Of a stretch of DNA of 64,000 nucleotides, positions 45,178 to 55,876 are shown piece after piece. Each line of letters begins with the position of its first letter. Within the stretch, counting starts at the first letter, position 1. Both the position numbers and the translations under genes were made by a program. This DNA is from Pseudomonas sp. L5B5 (GTDB taxonomy: Bacteria; Pseudomonadota; Gammaproteobacteria; Pseudomonadales; Pseudomonadaceae): the NCBI RefSeq assembly GCF_020520285.1, contig NZ_CP084742.1, forward strand, positions 4,960,001 to 5,024,000. The letters run 5' to 3'. Below the pieces are notes generated by a model, which ran no database searches, was not told the origin of the DNA, and worked only from the letters and a program-made list of their open reading frames with translations.

Positions 45178-46890
45178 ATGAGCGAAAACACAGCATTCCC
45201 GTCGGCCGGCGTCCCCGGTAGCGAACAACCCGGCAGCAAGCGGCGCTGGCCGGCCCTGCTCGTGGGCCTGTGCCTGGTGGCGGCCGCAGTCACTGGCGTG
45301 GGTTGCAAGCCCAAGACCTCGGTGGCCGAGCTGCCTGGCGACAAGCTGGGACTGAGTCGCCCCGACGGTCTGCTGGAGACCCATTCATTGGCCCAGTTGC
45401 CCAAGGACCTGCTGGCCGTACCTTTCCTGCGCGATACCCTGACCGAGGATTTCGTCTTCTATTACCAGGCCCATGCCGACCGCCTGGGCCTGATCGGCAG
45501 CCTGCGCCGGATCATCTACGAGCATGACCTGAAGTTGCAGGACAGCCTGATCGAGCAACTGCTCGACCAGCCGGCGGACATCGCCCTGTGGCGCGGCGTA
45601 GACGGACGTCTCAAGGATTTCCTGCTGGTGATGGATCGCGGTGGCCTGGCCAAGCTGCTCGAGCCCCTGGCCAAGGCCGCCCTGGACGACAGCCAGCTGA
45701 GCAAGCTGGCGGAGCTCAAGGTCGGTGGTGATGCGGTGACCCTGTACCAGCTGAACTTCAACGCCAACAGGTCCCTGGCTTTTGCCTCCCATGGCGACAA
45801 GCTGGTAGTGCTGTCCAATCCGGTCCAGCTGTATGACCTGGCCTCCGGCCTCAGCGACGTGCATGGCGCGGTCTCCACCGCGGCCCTGGAAGCCCTGCTC
45901 AAGGGTGACAAGCTATTCCCCGAGGCCTTCGGCCTGGAGGCGCGCAAGCCTGAGGTGCAGCAGCGCCTGGCGGTCAACTCCAGCGTCCTGGCCATGGGTT
46001 ACCAGCGCTTCATCCCCAACTTCGCCGGCCTGCGCTTCGATATGGACGACAAGGGTTGGCACAGCTACCTGGCCATGGAAGAACAAGAGGACCAGCCAGA
46101 CTTCGACTTCAAGCCGATCTGGCAGGCCATGCCCATGGGCGCCAGTGCTTGCGTGGCGCTGCCCCTGGCGGCGCAGCAACAGAGGCCGCTGCTGGTCAAG
46201 CTCGGCGCCGAGGAGTCGGTGGCCCAGGCGCTGACCGAACACATGGCCGGCACCGCCGGGCTGTGCTGGTACGCCGACTCGCGGTTGTACACGCCGTTGC
46301 TGGTGGCCGGCCTCAAGGACAAGGACAGCGCCAAGCTCGATGCCGACCTGGGCAAGTTGTTCGGCTCCATGGTGGGCTCGCGTGAAAGCAAGGTTGCAGA
46401 GCGGATCTTCCCGGTGGTGGAGCAGCACGATGGCGACGTGCACCAGTGGCAGCGCCAGGTCAGCTCGAACTTCGGCCCGTACCCGGCCAGGCAGGCCAAG
46501 GACCCGCAGGCCATCACCGGTCGTGCCTTCATGCAGGTCAGCCTGGCCCGCCATGGCTCGACCCTGGTGTTCTCCCTGGATGACAAGCTGGTGACCAAGG
46601 CCCTGGGCACCCTGGACAAGCGCTTCCCGCCCCTGGCCGATGTGGTGCCCAAGGACACCCTGATGCCGATCTACCTGGGGCCGCAGTCCCTGGCACAGCT
46701 GGTCCAGCAGGAAACCTTCGACAGCCTGCCCCAGGATATGGAGCCGGTGTTCAACAACGCCGCGCAAACCTACCTGGTGCCCAAGCTGCGCACCCTCGGC
46801 GGTTATGGCAAGTACGCCCTGACCCTGCCTGAGGGCAGTGAACCCAACGGCCATTGGCAGTGGCTGCCCTTGCAATGGCAAGCGCTGTGA
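45178..46890 (+). CDS. magB: MagB, DUF2138 (YfaA-like) membrane-anchored protein
   Basis: The 570-residue product has a short cytoplasmic N-terminus, one membrane anchor at about 24-43 ([20 protein letters not shown]) and a large periplasmic DUF2138 domain. There is no catalytic motif. The family always occurs with a bacterial alpha-2-macroglobulin of the YfaS/MagD type. It overlaps magC by 4 nt when the GTG start of magC is used. Confidence 0.9.
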   Translation: MSENTAFPSAGVPGSEQPGSKRRWPALLVGLCLVAAAVTGVGCKPKTSVAELPGDKLGLSRPDGLLETHSLAQLPKDLLAVPFLRDTLTEDFVFYYQAHADRLGLIGSLRRIIYEHDLKLQDSLIEQLLDQPADIALWRGVDGRLKDFLLVMDRGGLAKLLEPLAKAALDDSQLSKLAELKVGGDAVTLYQLNFNANRSLAFASHGDKLVVLSNPVQLYDLASGLSDVHGAVSTAALEALLKGDKLFPEAFGLEARKPEVQQRLAVNSSVLAMGYQRFIPNFAGLRFDMDDKGWHSYLAMEEQEDQPDFDFKPIWQAMPMGASACVALPLAAQQQRPLLVKLGAEESVAQALTEHMAGTAGLCWYADSRLYTPLLVAGLKDKDSAKLDADLGKLFGSMVGSRESKVAERIFPVVEQHDGDVHQWQRQVSSNFGPYPARQAKDPQAITGRAFMQVSLARHGSTLVFSLDDKLVTKALGTLDKRFPPLADVVPKDTLMPIYLGPQSLAQLVQQETFDSLPQDMEPVFNNAAQTYLVPKLRTLGGYGKYALTLPEGSEPNGHWQWLPLQWQAL

Positions 46891-47534
46891 GAGCCTTGCG
46901 CCACGGCTTGACCAGCCTTGGCCTGCTGGCCCTGTTGCTTAGCGGCGCAGTGGGCGCGACCACCGTTGCGCCGCTGGACGTGCAGCAGTCCCAGGTGTTT
47001 CGTGCCTGGTTCGTGCGCATCGCCCAGGAACAGCTGAGCCAGGGGCCAAGCCCGCGCTGGTACCAGCAGGACTGCGCAGGGCTGGTGCGTTTTGCCGCCA
47101 ACGAGGCGCTCAAGACCCATGACAGCAAATGGCTGCGGGCCAATGGCCTGTCCAATCGCTACCTGCCGCCGGAGCTGCAGCTGAGCGAAGGCCAGCGTGG
47201 CCTGGCCCAGCAGTGGCAGCAGGGCGGCGGCAAGGTCGGGCCTTACGTCAATGCCATCAAGCTGATCCAGTTCAACAGCCACCTGGTGAGCCGCGACCTG
47301 GGTCAGGCACGCCCCGGCGACCTGCTGTTCTTCGACCAGGGCGACGACCAGCACCTGATGATCTGGATGGGCCGCAACATCGCCTATCACACCGGCACCA
47401 CCACCCCCACCGATAACGGCATGCGCTCGGCCAGCGTGCAGCAACTGATGACATGGAAGGACACCCGATGGATACCCGACCCCGCCAACCCCAACTTCAT
47501 CGGCATCTATCGACTGAACTTCCTCACCCAATGA
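46887..47534 (+). CDS. magC: MagC, DUF1175 (YfaT-like) exported protein
   Basis: The product (215 residues from the GTG at 46887) has a signal peptide (cleavage near AVGA) and a DUF1175 domain resembling NlpC/P60-like folds. Cys in [18 protein letters not shown] and His in [15 protein letters not shown] are placed like a Cys-His pair. A peptidoglycan amidase-like activity is possible but not demonstrated. An ATG at 46875 is an alternative start; the GTGA overlap with magB favours 46887. It overlaps magD by 4 nt. Confidence 0.85.
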   Translation: MRALRHGLTSLGLLALLLSGAVGATTVAPLDVQQSQVFRAWFVRIAQEQLSQGPSPRWYQQDCAGLVRFAANEALKTHDSKWLRANGLSNRYLPPELQLSEGQRGLAQQWQQGGGKVGPYVNAIKLIQFNSHLVSRDLGQARPGDLLFFDQGDDQHLMIWMGRNIAYHTGTTTPTDNGMRSASVQQLMTWKDTRWIPDPANPNFIGIYRLNFLTQ

Positions 47535-50500
47535 GTGAACCGCGCATGCCCCGTTTTCTGTTTCGCCTGACCCTGGCCTTGACCCTGCTGGCCCCCGTGG
47601 CCCTGGTCAATGCCGAAGACACGGTGCCCGCCAGCGACTACGCGGCGGTCTCCGGGGAGAGTTTCTTCCTGCTGTCCGACAGCAGTTTTGCCAGCGACGA
47701 GCAGGCCATGGTGCGCCTCGAGGCGCCGGGTCGTGACTACCGGCGCTTTCGCATGGAGCCCTATGGCGGTGCGGATATCCGGGTCTACCGGATCAACCAG
47801 CCACTGGACTTCCTCAAGCGCCAGAAGAACCTGCACCGGGTGGTCAGCGATGGCCAGTTCAAGGGTGAGGGCCTGTCCAACACCCTGGCCTACCTGTGGG
47901 ACAACTGGTACCGCAAGTCGCGCCGGGTGATGCAGCGCGCGTTCTCCTATGAGTCACGCAAGCAGGTGACCGAGGAGGTGCCGGAATTGAAGGTCGGCAA
48001 CTCGCTGCTGGCGCCGACACCCTATGACGCCCAGCCGCAATTCGGCCTGATTCCGGGGCTGCCCCTGGTGACCCAGTTCCGTTATCCGCTATGGCAGGCC
48101 AAGCCGATCCAGCCGCCGGCGGGGGTCAACCTGGCGGGTTCTTCCAGTGATTTCATCAACGTCGCCCCGGGCAACGTCTACATTCCGCTGGGGCAACTGA
48201 AGCCGGGCCTGTACCTGGTCGAAGCCCTGGTGGGCAAGTACCGCGCCACCACCATGGTGTTCGTCTCCAACACTGTGGCCGTGAGCAAGATTGCCGGTGA
48301 TGAACTGCTGGTCTGGGCCGCAGGCAAGCATGCCGGCAACTCGGTGCCCAAGGTCAATGTGCTGTGGACCGATGGCCTGGGGGTGATGAACAGCGGCGCT
48401 ACCGACGAACAGGGTCTGGTGCGGCTCAAGCATGTCAGCCCGGAGCGTTCCTACGTGATCGGCGAAGATCAGGAAGGCGGGGTGTTCGTCTCCGAGAACT
48501 TCTACTACGACAGCGAAATCTACGACACCAAGCTCTATGCCTTTACCGACCGACCGCTGTATCGCCCGGGGGACTGGGTATCGTTGAAGGTCGTTGGCCG
48601 CGAGTTCAAGAACGCCCGGGACTCGGTCTTGCCCGGTGCCGGCACGGTGAACGTGAGCGTGCTGGATGCTGCAGGCACCGCGCTGCAGAACCTGACCCTG
48701 AACCTGGATTCCAGATCCGGCACCCAGGGCCGCTTCCAACTGCCGGAGAATGCGGTAGCCGGTGGTTATGAGTTGCGCCTGCGCTACAAGGACCAGGTCT
48801 ACAGCAGCGCCTTTCGCGTGGCCGAGTACATCAAGCCGCACTTCGAGATTTCCCTGAGCCTGGCCAAGCCGGACTTCAAGACCGGCGAAGCGGTGAAGGG
48901 CAACCTGGTGCTGCTCTATCCCGATGGCAAGCCAGTGGCCAATGCGCGCCTGCAACTGACCCTGCGGGCCCAGCAGCTGTCGATGGTAGACAACGAACTG
49001 CAGTACATGGGGCAGTTCCCGGTGGAACTGACCAGCGCCGAGCTGACCACCGACTCCAAGGGCAGTGCCAGCCTTGACCTGCCGGCGGCGGACAAACCCA
49101 GCCGCTACATGCTCACTGTGTTCGCCAGCGATGGTGCGGCCTATCGGGTCAAGACCACTAAGGAAATCCTCATCGAGCGTGGCGCCGCAAGCTTCAGCCT
49201 GGGTGCCCCGCAGCGTTTCAGCGCGGTGGGCGACAAGGTGCAGTTCAGCTACACCAACCAGAACACCAGCGAGCAGAGCAAGAACGTCAAGCCCAGCCGC
49301 TACAGCTGGGTGCGCATGGAGGACCAGTCCACCGGCGAGGGCAAGCTGGCTGCCGGCGACAGCGGTTTCCCCCTGGCCTTCGAGCGCCCGGGTACCTACA
49401 ACCTGACCTTGCGCGATGACCATGACCGAGTCGTGGGTGGTACCAGCCACTCGGTCACCGGCGAAGGGGTCAAGGCCGTGCCGGGCACGGTGGAAATCGT
49501 CCTCGACAAGCCCGAATACAAGGCCGGTGAAGAAGCCCTGGCGCTGATCACTTTCCCTGAACCGATCAGCGACGCGCTGCTGTCGTTGGAACGCGACAAG
49601 GTCGAAGCCACGGCATTGCTGTCCCAGGGCAGCGACTGGCTGAAGGTGGAAAAACTCAGCCCGACCCAGTACCGCGCCCGGGTACCGGTCAAGGACAGTT
49701 TCGCGCCGAACCTGACCTTCTCCGTGCTCTACACCAAGGGCGGCGAATACAGTTTCCAGAACGCCGGGATCAAGGTGCTGACGCCGCAGATCGACGTGGC
49801 CATCCACACTGACAAGGACAAGTACCAGCCGGGCGACATGGTGACGGTGGACCTGTCCACCCAGTTCGCCGGCAAGCCGGTGCCGGCCCACCTGACGGTC
49901 AGCGTGGTGGACGAGATGGTCTATGCCCTGCAGCCGGAAGTGGCGCCGAGCATCGATCAGTTCTTCTATCACCCACGACGCAACAATGTGCGCACCAGTG
50001 CCAGCCTGTCGTTCATCAGCTACGACGTGGCCCTGCCAGGCAGCCCCACCGCGCCGGGCAAGGCCAACCGCAGCGAGCGTGGGGTCAAGGTGCTGGAGCG
50101 GCCGCGCCGTGAAGATGTCGACACCGCAGCCTGGCAGCCGGAACTGGTTACCGATGGCAGTGGCAAGGCGCGTTTCACCTTCCGCATGCCCGATTCCCTG
50201 ACGCGCTGGCGCATTACCGCCCGGGCCATCGCCGATGATGGCCAGGTCGGTCAGAAGAAACAGTTCGTGCGTTCCGAGAAGGCCCTGTACCTGAAGTGGA
50301 GCGGCCCGACTCGCTTCCGCGCGGGCGACAAGCCGGACCTGGGGGTCTTTGCCTTCAGCCAGGCCGAACAGCCGACCAAGGCCGAACTGGTGGTGCATTA
50401 CGCCGGGGAGTCCCAGCGCCTGCCGTTGACGCTCAACAGCGGCATCAACTATGTGGCCCTGCCGGCCATTGCCCCGGGCAATGGCGAATGGACTGCCGAG

Positions 50501-52108
50501 CTGGTGCAGTCCGGCAAGACCGTGGACACCCTGGCGGTGCGCCTGGCCAGCAACGCGGCCGGCTGGCAGACCGTGCAGACCCAGAGCCTGGACGTGGTCA
50601 CCAACAGTACGCCGCTGGGCCTGCCGGCCGATGCCGGGGAGATTCGCCTGCGTCTGGACGACAGCTCGCAGGCACTGTTCCGCGCAGCCCTGGATGACTT
50701 GCTGGAATACCCCTACGGGGGTGTCGAGCAGACTGCCAGCCAACTGTTGCCGCTGAGCGTCGCCTATCCGGCCCTGGCCAGCAATCCACAGGTGCGCGAC
50801 CGCCTGCGCCTGATGATGCAGAACAGCCGTCTGCGCCTGGTGCACATGGCCGGCCCGGAAGCGGCATTCACCTGGTGGGGCGAGGGCGATGATCCGGATG
50901 CCTTCCTCACCGCCTATGCCTATTACGCCGACTGGAATGCCAGCAAGGTGATGGACCTGAATCTGCCGCCGGAACACTGGCAGCGAGTGTTGGAGGTCTA
51001 TGCCAAGCAGGCTGGCAATACGCCGTTGCTGCAGCGAGCGCTGATCCTGTCCTTTGCCCGTGAGATGAAGCTGCCGATCAATACCCTGGTCAGCGGTCTG
51101 ATGGGCGACCTGGCCAAGGCTGGCCAGGGACCGGACGCCAGCCTGCAGGACGACAGCGGCGACAGCCTGGTGATGGACAGCCCGGACTCTGCCCTGGGCC
51201 TGGCCAGTGCCCGGGTGCTGACCGCAGCGCTGGCACGGGAAGCGAAGGTCACCCCGCCCCCGGCGTTTGTCGCCCAACTGGACGCGGCGCAACAGCAGAT
51301 GGAAATCAGCTCGCTGGCGTTCACTCAGGCTCTTGGCTTGTCGCTCAAACCGTTCGACCAGGCGGCAGCGCGAACCTTGCTACAGCGCCTGCTGCCATCG
51401 CAGTCGACCCTGGAGCGGGCCCTGGCCCTGACCTGGCTGCAACATAGCGTGGCCCAGTCGGCGCCAGCCCTGACGCTGAACCCGGGACAAGGCTGGCAAC
51501 AGCGCCAGGGCGCCAGCGGCGAAAGCTACTGGCAATGGCAGGGCGCGCAAGTGCCTACGGTGCTGACCCTCAATGGGGTGCCGGAGCGTGCGCTGCGCGC
51601 CTCGGTGAGCTACCTGAGCAAACAGGAGGCCGGTACCCCGGCACCGGTGAACATCACTCGCCGCCTGCTGCGCCTGGTACCGGGCGACGAAGCCTTCACC
51701 TTCAAGCTGGAGCCGGTGGGCAACAAGCCGATCGCCAGCGATGGCCTGTACCTGGATGAAGTGATCCTCGCCAATGAGGGCAAGCGCCCGCTGCTCTACG
51801 GCATGCTGGATGTGCCGCTGCCGCCGGGTGCCGATGTTGAACGCACTACCTGGGGCATCAAGCTGGCTGGTCCGGCGGGCAGTGAGGCGGCGTCCCTGGA
51901 AAAGGCTCGCGCCGAGCCGGGGCAGATGAGTTACCGGGTGCCACTGGATGCGCTGAACGACAGCAGTGAAGTGCGCCTGCGCCACCTGGTCCGCTTCTCC
52001 CAGAAGGGCCAGTTCAACCTGCCGCCGGCACGCTTCTACCAGGTCTACGCACCGGAGCACCAGGCGCAGGAGCGCACTCCGGCCCTGGGCCAGATTTCGG
52101 TCAAGTAG
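47531..52108 (+). CDS. magD: MagD, bacterial alpha-2-macroglobulin without thioester
   Basis: The 1525-residue product has a signal peptide without lipobox and then the domain chain of bacterial alpha-2-macroglobulins. MG domains make up the first two thirds ([20 protein letters not shown] is the conserved MG1-like entry). A helical thioester-type domain and C-terminal receptor-like domain follow. At the thioester site the sequence is YGGVEQT, with Val1065 where thioester forms carry Cys (CxEQ). It therefore cannot make the covalent bond, as in the YfaS/MagD class. The protein is expected in the periplasm, trapping proteases without covalent capture. Confidence 0.93.
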   Translation: MSEPRMPRFLFRLTLALTLLAPVALVNAEDTVPASDYAAVSGESFFLLSDSSFASDEQAMVRLEAPGRDYRRFRMEPYGGADIRVYRINQPLDFLKRQKNLHRVVSDGQFKGEGLSNTLAYLWDNWYRKSRRVMQRAFSYESRKQVTEEVPELKVGNSLLAPTPYDAQPQFGLIPGLPLVTQFRYPLWQAKPIQPPAGVNLAGSSSDFINVAPGNVYIPLGQLKPGLYLVEALVGKYRATTMVFVSNTVAVSKIAGDELLVWAAGKHAGNSVPKVNVLWTDGLGVMNSGATDEQGLVRLKHVSPERSYVIGEDQEGGVFVSENFYYDSEIYDTKLYAFTDRPLYRPGDWVSLKVVGREFKNARDSVLPGAGTVNVSVLDAAGTALQNLTLNLDSRSGTQGRFQLPENAVAGGYELRLRYKDQVYSSAFRVAEYIKPHFEISLSLAKPDFKTGEAVKGNLVLLYPDGKPVANARLQLTLRAQQLSMVDNELQYMGQFPVELTSAELTTDSKGSASLDLPAADKPSRYMLTVFASDGAAYRVKTTKEILIERGAASFSLGAPQRFSAVGDKVQFSYTNQNTSEQSKNVKPSRYSWVRMEDQSTGEGKLAAGDSGFPLAFERPGTYNLTLRDDHDRVVGGTSHSVTGEGVKAVPGTVEIVLDKPEYKAGEEALALITFPEPISDALLSLERDKVEATALLSQGSDWLKVEKLSPTQYRARVPVKDSFAPNLTFSVLYTKGGEYSFQNAGIKVLTPQIDVAIHTDKDKYQPGDMVTVDLSTQFAGKPVPAHLTVSVVDEMVYALQPEVAPSIDQFFYHPRRNNVRTSASLSFISYDVALPGSPTAPGKANRSERGVKVLERPRREDVDTAAWQPELVTDGSGKARFTFRMPDSLTRWRITARAIADDGQVGQKKQFVRSEKALYLKWSGPTRFRAGDKPDLGVFAFSQAEQPTKAELVVHYAGESQRLPLTLNSGINYVALPAIAPGNGEWTAELVQSGKTVDTLAVRLASNAAGWQTVQTQSLDVVTNSTPLGLPADAGEIRLRLDDSSQALFRAALDDLLEYPYGGVEQTASQLLPLSVAYPALASNPQVRDRLRLMMQNSRLRLVHMAGPEAAFTWWGEGDDPDAFLTAYAYYADWNASKVMDLNLPPEHWQRVLEVYAKQAGNTPLLQRALILSFAREMKLPINTLVSGLMGDLAKAGQGPDASLQDDSGDSLVMDSPDSALGLASARVLTAALAREAKVTPPPAFVAQLDAAQQQMEISSLAFTQALGLSLKPFDQAAARTLLQRLLPSQSTLERALALTWLQHSVAQSAPALTLNPGQGWQQRQGASGESYWQWQGAQVPTVLTLNGVPERALRASVSYLSKQEAGTPAPVNITRRLLRLVPGDEAFTFKLEPVGNKPIASDGLYLDEVILANEGKRPLLYGMLDVPLPPGADVERTTWGIKLAGPAGSEAASLEKARAEPGQMSYRVPLDALNDSSEVRLRHLVRFSQKGQFNLPPARFYQVYAPEHQAQERTPALGQISVK

Positions 52109-52109
52109 C

Positions 52110-53753
52110 ATGTTGCGACGTTGGGCCTGGCTGTTTTGGTGTTTTCTTCCTGGGCTGGTGATGGCCCAGGAAGAACCTTTGCGCCTGGCCTGGAAAGGCG
52201 CCCCTGACAGTGAACTGGTGAGCCTTTCCAGGACCCAGGTACTGGCCCGCGAACCGCTGCCCGAGGACTTGCTAGCGCCCCTGGGCAGTGTCTGGAAACT
52301 CTTCGTCTACGCCTGGCTGGTGGACACCGGCGCCCAGGAACCGGCCTATGCCTGCCAGGGCAAGTCCAAGGAAGAGGTCTACTGCTGTTCGGTGGGCGCC
52401 AGCATTGCCCGCGATCAGGCTTTGGTACGTTCCTGCGGGTTGTATTTCGAGCCGCAGCGCTTGCAGCTGTCCGCCACCGACTGGCGCGATTATTGGCAAG
52501 CCCGCAATGCCCCGGCCTGGTTGCAGGACCTGAGCCAGCTGCAGCCGCAGACCCGAGTTCCGGTAGCGGATCTGCTACAGGTTCTGGCCCGCTTGCCGGC
52601 CCAGGAGACCGCGCGCCGGGTGCTGCTGGATGTGGTGCTCAACGCCGGTGATGGCAGCGTGGTGGGCGCCCTGGGCGGTCGGCTGCGGGTCAAGACCTGG
52701 AGCTGGCTGGCCGACCACGATCCGCAGTCGCGCCAGGGTGGCTTTGCCGGTTGGCTGGTGGACGGTACGCCATTGTGGGTAGGAGGGCGGGGCACCAGTC
52801 AGCGGGTTCTCAAGGACCACGCCCAGGCCCTGGACCAACTGCTACCCGTCAACATGCCAATGGATAAAGGGCGTTGTGTGGAGGTCAGGCTGTTTTCCCG
52901 CTATCCGCTCAAGGGCGTGAGCCAGAATGGCCAGCCTGCCAGGCCCGGAGCGCTGCAAGGGGATTACCGGGTAGCGTTCGCCAATGGCAACCAACTGGAT
53001 ATCCACAGCGCGGGCGAGCTGTTCCTGCAAGAAGAGGCTTCTGCCCAACGCCTGGTGGCGCGCCTGGATCGTGAAGAGTACGTGGCCCGCGTGCTGCAGC
53101 GCGAAGCCAGCAGCGAGCCGCGTGAGGCAGCCAAGGCCCTGGCGGTGGCGATCCGCACCTACCTGCTGCAGAACTCCGGGCGCAGCGGCGAATGCCTGAG
53201 CATCGATGACAGCAGTAGCCGCCAGCGGGTTGCCCCGCGTCCGGCCACTGCCGACGCCCGTGCAGTCGCCGCCTGGACCGACGAACTGGTGCTGGCCGGG
53301 ACCCAGGTCACTTATCACTCGGACCTGCAGGCACCGGACAAGCTGTCCTGGCAGCAGGCGGTGGCGCAGGCCGGTGCCGGCCAGCGCTACGACGCCATCC
53401 TGTTGCATGCCTATCCACGTGCCAGCCTCAGCCGTTGGGACAACCCGGTGGCGTCCTGCGAACCCTTGCCGGCTGCCCAGGACTGGCTGATGAAACAGCG
53501 ACGGCGCTGGCGCCAGCCTCTGGAGCAAGAGGTGGGCTACAACGAAATCAGCCAGTTCGCCGTCTGCCGCCTGGGCTTCGGTCGGCCTTACGTCGACCGC
53601 GAGCGCCAGCGCATCTACGTGCGTGGCGTGCTGTCGTTGCAAGATCGCCTCGATTTGACCCACGAATACCTGCACCTGGCCTTTGAAGCCCATCCCAATG
53701 GCCAGGATGAAACCTACATCGAAGGGCTCGCCCGCCATCTCTTATTGGAATAG
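52110..53753 (+). CDS. magE: MagE, DUF2300 (YfaQ-like) exported protein with SpoIID-like domain
   Basis: The 547-residue product has a signal peptide (cleavage after VMA). Residues about 25-240 show a penicillin-binding-protein-like series: SVWK at 60-63, SCG at 108-110 and KTW at 195-197, spaced like SxxK, SxN and KTG. Residues about 320-360 match the SpoIID/LytB pattern (YVARVLQREASSEPREAAKA then LAVAIRTY) with Glu332 at the catalytic place. Near the C-terminus HEYLH (518-522) with a later Glu resembles a zinc peptidase site. DUF2300 has no assigned reaction; these motifs suggest cell-wall chemistry. It starts 1 nt after magD. Confidence 0.88.
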   Translation: MLRRWAWLFWCFLPGLVMAQEEPLRLAWKGAPDSELVSLSRTQVLAREPLPEDLLAPLGSVWKLFVYAWLVDTGAQEPAYACQGKSKEEVYCCSVGASIARDQALVRSCGLYFEPQRLQLSATDWRDYWQARNAPAWLQDLSQLQPQTRVPVADLLQVLARLPAQETARRVLLDVVLNAGDGSVVGALGGRLRVKTWSWLADHDPQSRQGGFAGWLVDGTPLWVGGRGTSQRVLKDHAQALDQLLPVNMPMDKGRCVEVRLFSRYPLKGVSQNGQPARPGALQGDYRVAFANGNQLDIHSAGELFLQEEASAQRLVARLDREEYVARVLQREASSEPREAAKALAVAIRTYLLQNSGRSGECLSIDDSSSRQRVAPRPATADARAVAAWTDELVLAGTQVTYHSDLQAPDKLSWQQAVAQAGAGQRYDAILLHAYPRASLSRWDNPVASCEPLPAAQDWLMKQRRRWRQPLEQEVGYNEISQFAVCRLGFGRPYVDRERQRIYVRGVLSLQDRLDLTHEYLHLAFEAHPNGQDETYIEGLARHLLLE

Positions 53754-53756
53754 GCC

Positions 53757-54572
53757 ATGAAATTTCCTGCTACCCCGGTGCTCCTGTTCCTTTGCGGAAT
53801 GTTCAGCCTGCCTGCGGCCCTGGCCGACAGTGGTATCCAGCTCGACACCCCCAAGGGCGGCTGGCGCACCCGCGCCGACGACGGCGAGCAGTACCGCCAG
53901 AGCGTCAACTACCCGGCCTCCTCGGTAAACACCCCGCAGGGCCAGGCCGATACCGCGCGTATCCGCGGCCAGATCAAGGGTGCGCCCAAGTCTTCGCAGC
54001 CGGGCAAGCTGATCGTCAACGGCGTCAGCATGCCGCTCAAGGTGGACGAGCAGGGCGGGTTCGACCGACCCTACTCGTTCCCCGATGGCAGCAACAGCGT
54101 CGAAGTGCGCAGCCCCGACGGCCAGCAACGCCAACGCGTGCAGTTCCTCAATACCGGTGGTGGTGTCACGCCGCCCAAGCTGCGGGTGCTGCTGTCCTGG
54201 GACAGCGACAACACCGACTTGGACCTGCATCTGGTGACCCCCGACGGCGCCCATATCTGGTACGGCGATCGGGCAGTTGCCAATGGCGCTGCGCTGGATG
54301 TGGACGTGACCACGGGCTACGGCCCGGAGATCTTCTCCATGCCAGCACCGCTCAAGGGCCAGTACCTGGTGTATGTGAACTACTACGGTGGTGGCTATCG
54401 CAGCGATGACGACGGGGACGGTGGCCAGGATAACGCCGTGCAACCCCTGACTACTGCCCAGATCACGGTGATCACCGAAGAAGGTACTCCGGATGAGAAG
54501 AACGAGTCGTTCATCGTGCCCATGCGCGCTCCCGGCGAACTGACCTTGGTGCGCAGCTTCAGTTATCCGTGA
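53757..54572 (+). CDS. magF: MagF, second DUF2135 (YfaP-like) exported protein
   Basis: The 271-residue product has a signal peptide (cleavage after ALA). It is a paralogue of MagA, sharing PKLRVLLSWDSDNTDLDLHL, VTPDGAHIWYG, GPEIFSMPAPLKGQYLVYVN and the ending ESFIVPMRAPGELTLVRSF. An extra acidic loop (SDDDGDGGQ) sits near the end and may bind calcium. It closes the mag operon, 3 nt after magE. Confidence 0.9.
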   Translation: MKFPATPVLLFLCGMFSLPAALADSGIQLDTPKGGWRTRADDGEQYRQSVNYPASSVNTPQGQADTARIRGQIKGAPKSSQPGKLIVNGVSMPLKVDEQGGFDRPYSFPDGSNSVEVRSPDGQQRQRVQFLNTGGGVTPPKLRVLLSWDSDNTDLDLHLVTPDGAHIWYGDRAVANGAALDVDVTTGYGPEIFSMPAPLKGQYLVYVNYYGGGYRSDDDGDGGQDNAVQPLTTAQITVITEEGTPDEKNESFIVPMRAPGELTLVRSFSYP

Positions 54573-54619
54573 TCGGCTCCGGCTCCCTGCCATGAGCCGG
54601 CAGCCATCGGCCGGCAGCT

Positions 54620-54681
54620 GGCCAGCAGGAGGACTCTGGTAGAGGGCCGCTGTTGGCGGCCCGACCAGCGGCGTGCTGGCC
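54620..54681. terminator. Nested hairpins between convergent magF and the DUF3828 gene
   Basis: An outer stem GGCCAGCA/TGCTGGCC (54620-54627 and 54674-54681) encloses an inner stem GGGCCGC/GCGGCCC (54644-54650 and 54656-54662). There is no T-run. The position between convergent stops suggests termination or 3' protection. Confidence 0.5.
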
Positions 54682-54698
54682 GGACGACGTGGGAGGGG

Positions 54699-55148
54699 TC
54701 AATCGCTCTGGTCGGCGGTGGAAATCACTTCGTCGATCTTCCAGCAGCCCTTGTCCTTGACCATGCGCACATCGACGATCTGGGTGGTATCGGGCGTGTT
54801 GCCCAGGGTTACCTGTTCCTTGGCGGTGGAGCCCTGGACCTGTGGCTCGCTGACCTGGATCTGGGTCAGCCACTCATCCATGTAGTCCTGGGCCTTGAGG
54901 AAGTAGTCCTCTTCCAGGCCATCGGGGCTGGCCATCTGTTTCTTGATCTTGGTGACCAGTGAATCCGAGACATACTTCTTCATTTCGGGGGCGTTGTCGG
55001 TCACCGGGTCCTTGTCCTGGCTGTAGGTCTGCAGATACCAGCTGTAAAATGCCTGGGCCGCAGGCTTGGGCGCACTGGCGCAGTCGGCCAGTGCCAGTGG
55101 CTGGTACAGCGCGATGGCAGCCAGCAGCGAACATAAGAGCATTCTCAT
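54699..55148 (-). CDS. DUF3828 periplasmic protein, likely immunity partner
   Basis: The 149-residue product has a signal peptide (cleavage after ALA) and a DUF3828-like domain (AAQAFYSWYLQTYSQDKD ... MVKDKGCWKIDEVI), with two Cys that could form a disulfide. It lies 10 nt after a putative peptidoglycan hydrolase that lacks a signal peptide. A toxic wall hydrolase without Sec signal followed by a secreted small protein is the layout of type VI secretion amidase effector-immunity pairs. This is inference; no experiment is known to me for this pair. Confidence 0.8.
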   Translation of the reverse strand: MRMLLCSLLAAIALYQPLALADCASAPKPAAQAFYSWYLQTYSQDKDPVTDNAPEMKKYVSDSLVTKIKKQMASPDGLEEDYFLKAQDYMDEWLTQIQVSEPQVQGSTAKEQVTLGNTPDTTQIVDVRMVKDKGCWKIDEVISTADQSD

Positions 55149-55158
55149 GGGGCACTCC

Positions 55159-55530
55159 TTACGGATGGCGGTAGATTTTGTAGTCGGGTTTCTTCACTCG
55201 ATAGGAGTGGCCGGGGTAAAAACCGTGCATCTGCTTGAAGTCTGAGACCCAAAGCTTGCCATTGAACATGGCCATGTGGCCGTGGGGGTGGCCGGGAATG
55301 GGCTGGATGATGACCACGTCACCGGCCTGTGGGGCCTGGCCGACCGGCTGTTCGACAAAACCCGCGGCGGTCAGCGATGAGCCAAAGTCCTTGGCCGAAT
55401 GCCGGCGATGCAGAACAACGCCACCGCCACCGGCTTCAATGGCTTGCCGGGTGTAGGCCGCACAACGCCCCGTGCTGCCAGCGTGGGCATGGCTGTTCAA
55501 GTGACTTACAGCAGTCTCTTTATTCCACAT
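55159..55530 (-). CDS. CHAP/NlpC-like peptidoglycan hydrolase, putative type VI effector
   Basis: The 123-residue protein has no signal peptide. Cys23 in GSTGRCAAYTRQAIEAGGG begins a helix as in papain-like amidases. Then AGDVVIIQPIPGHPHGHMAM supplies His85 and VSDFKQM an Asp, a plausible Cys-His-Asp triad. The length fits Tae-type effectors. Only one start is possible in frame (ATG 55530), and AAGGA abuts it with no spacer, so translation may be weak. No vgrG, hcp or other type VI gene is in the window. Confidence 0.8.
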   Translation of the reverse strand: MWNKETAVSHLNSHAHAGSTGRCAAYTRQAIEAGGGGVVLHRRHSAKDFGSSLTAAGFVEQPVGQAPQAGDVVIIQPIPGHPHGHMAMFNGKLWVSDFKQMHGFYPGHSYRVKKPDYKIYRHP

Positions 55531-55837
55531 TCCTTGTCATCCGAGAGTCCTGGAAAGTGGCGATTTTATTCTTGCTGTAGGAGGGCGGGAATACTGGCGA
55601 AGTGCCTTTTCATGACGCTTTGGGTGGTGGTTCACTATTGTCTGGTGTGTACCAGGATGGAGGACTATGTAAGGGGAGGTTTATCAGTTTGGTCGAGGTT
55701 TGGGCATGCACCGAGATAAGGGCCGGTGCAGTTGTAATTAAGAAATGAATGTTTTGAAAGCGCAATGGCACAAGTCGTGAACAATCACGTAAGTTTCTCA
55801 CGCTGTCGGGAAGGGGGATAAAGCACCAGGCATTAAA
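55531..55837. other. AT-rich region upstream of the hydrolase gene
   Basis: These 307 bases are low in G and C. They probably carry the promoter of the hydrolase/DUF3828 pair. I see no convincing gene or RNA in them; short frames on both strands lack ribosome sites and normal codon use. The low GC may point to acquired DNA. Confidence 0.4.
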
Positions 55838-55858
55838 AAGCCGGCTTGTGGCCGGCTT
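55838..55858 (-). terminator. Rho-independent terminator acting on the minus strand
   Basis: AAGCCGGC pairs perfectly with GCCGGCTT around a 5-nt loop. On the minus strand the stem runs into TTTTTAA. No long gene ends here, so it must serve a short transcript read from about 55.9-56.1 kb. Confidence 0.75.
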
Positions 55859-55876
55859 CTCGGGGACTGGCTTGGC

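Noticed and set aside
54573..55530. Reading the hydrolase/DUF3828 pair as part of the mag operon
   Set aside because: They are on the opposite strand and separated from magF by nested hairpins.
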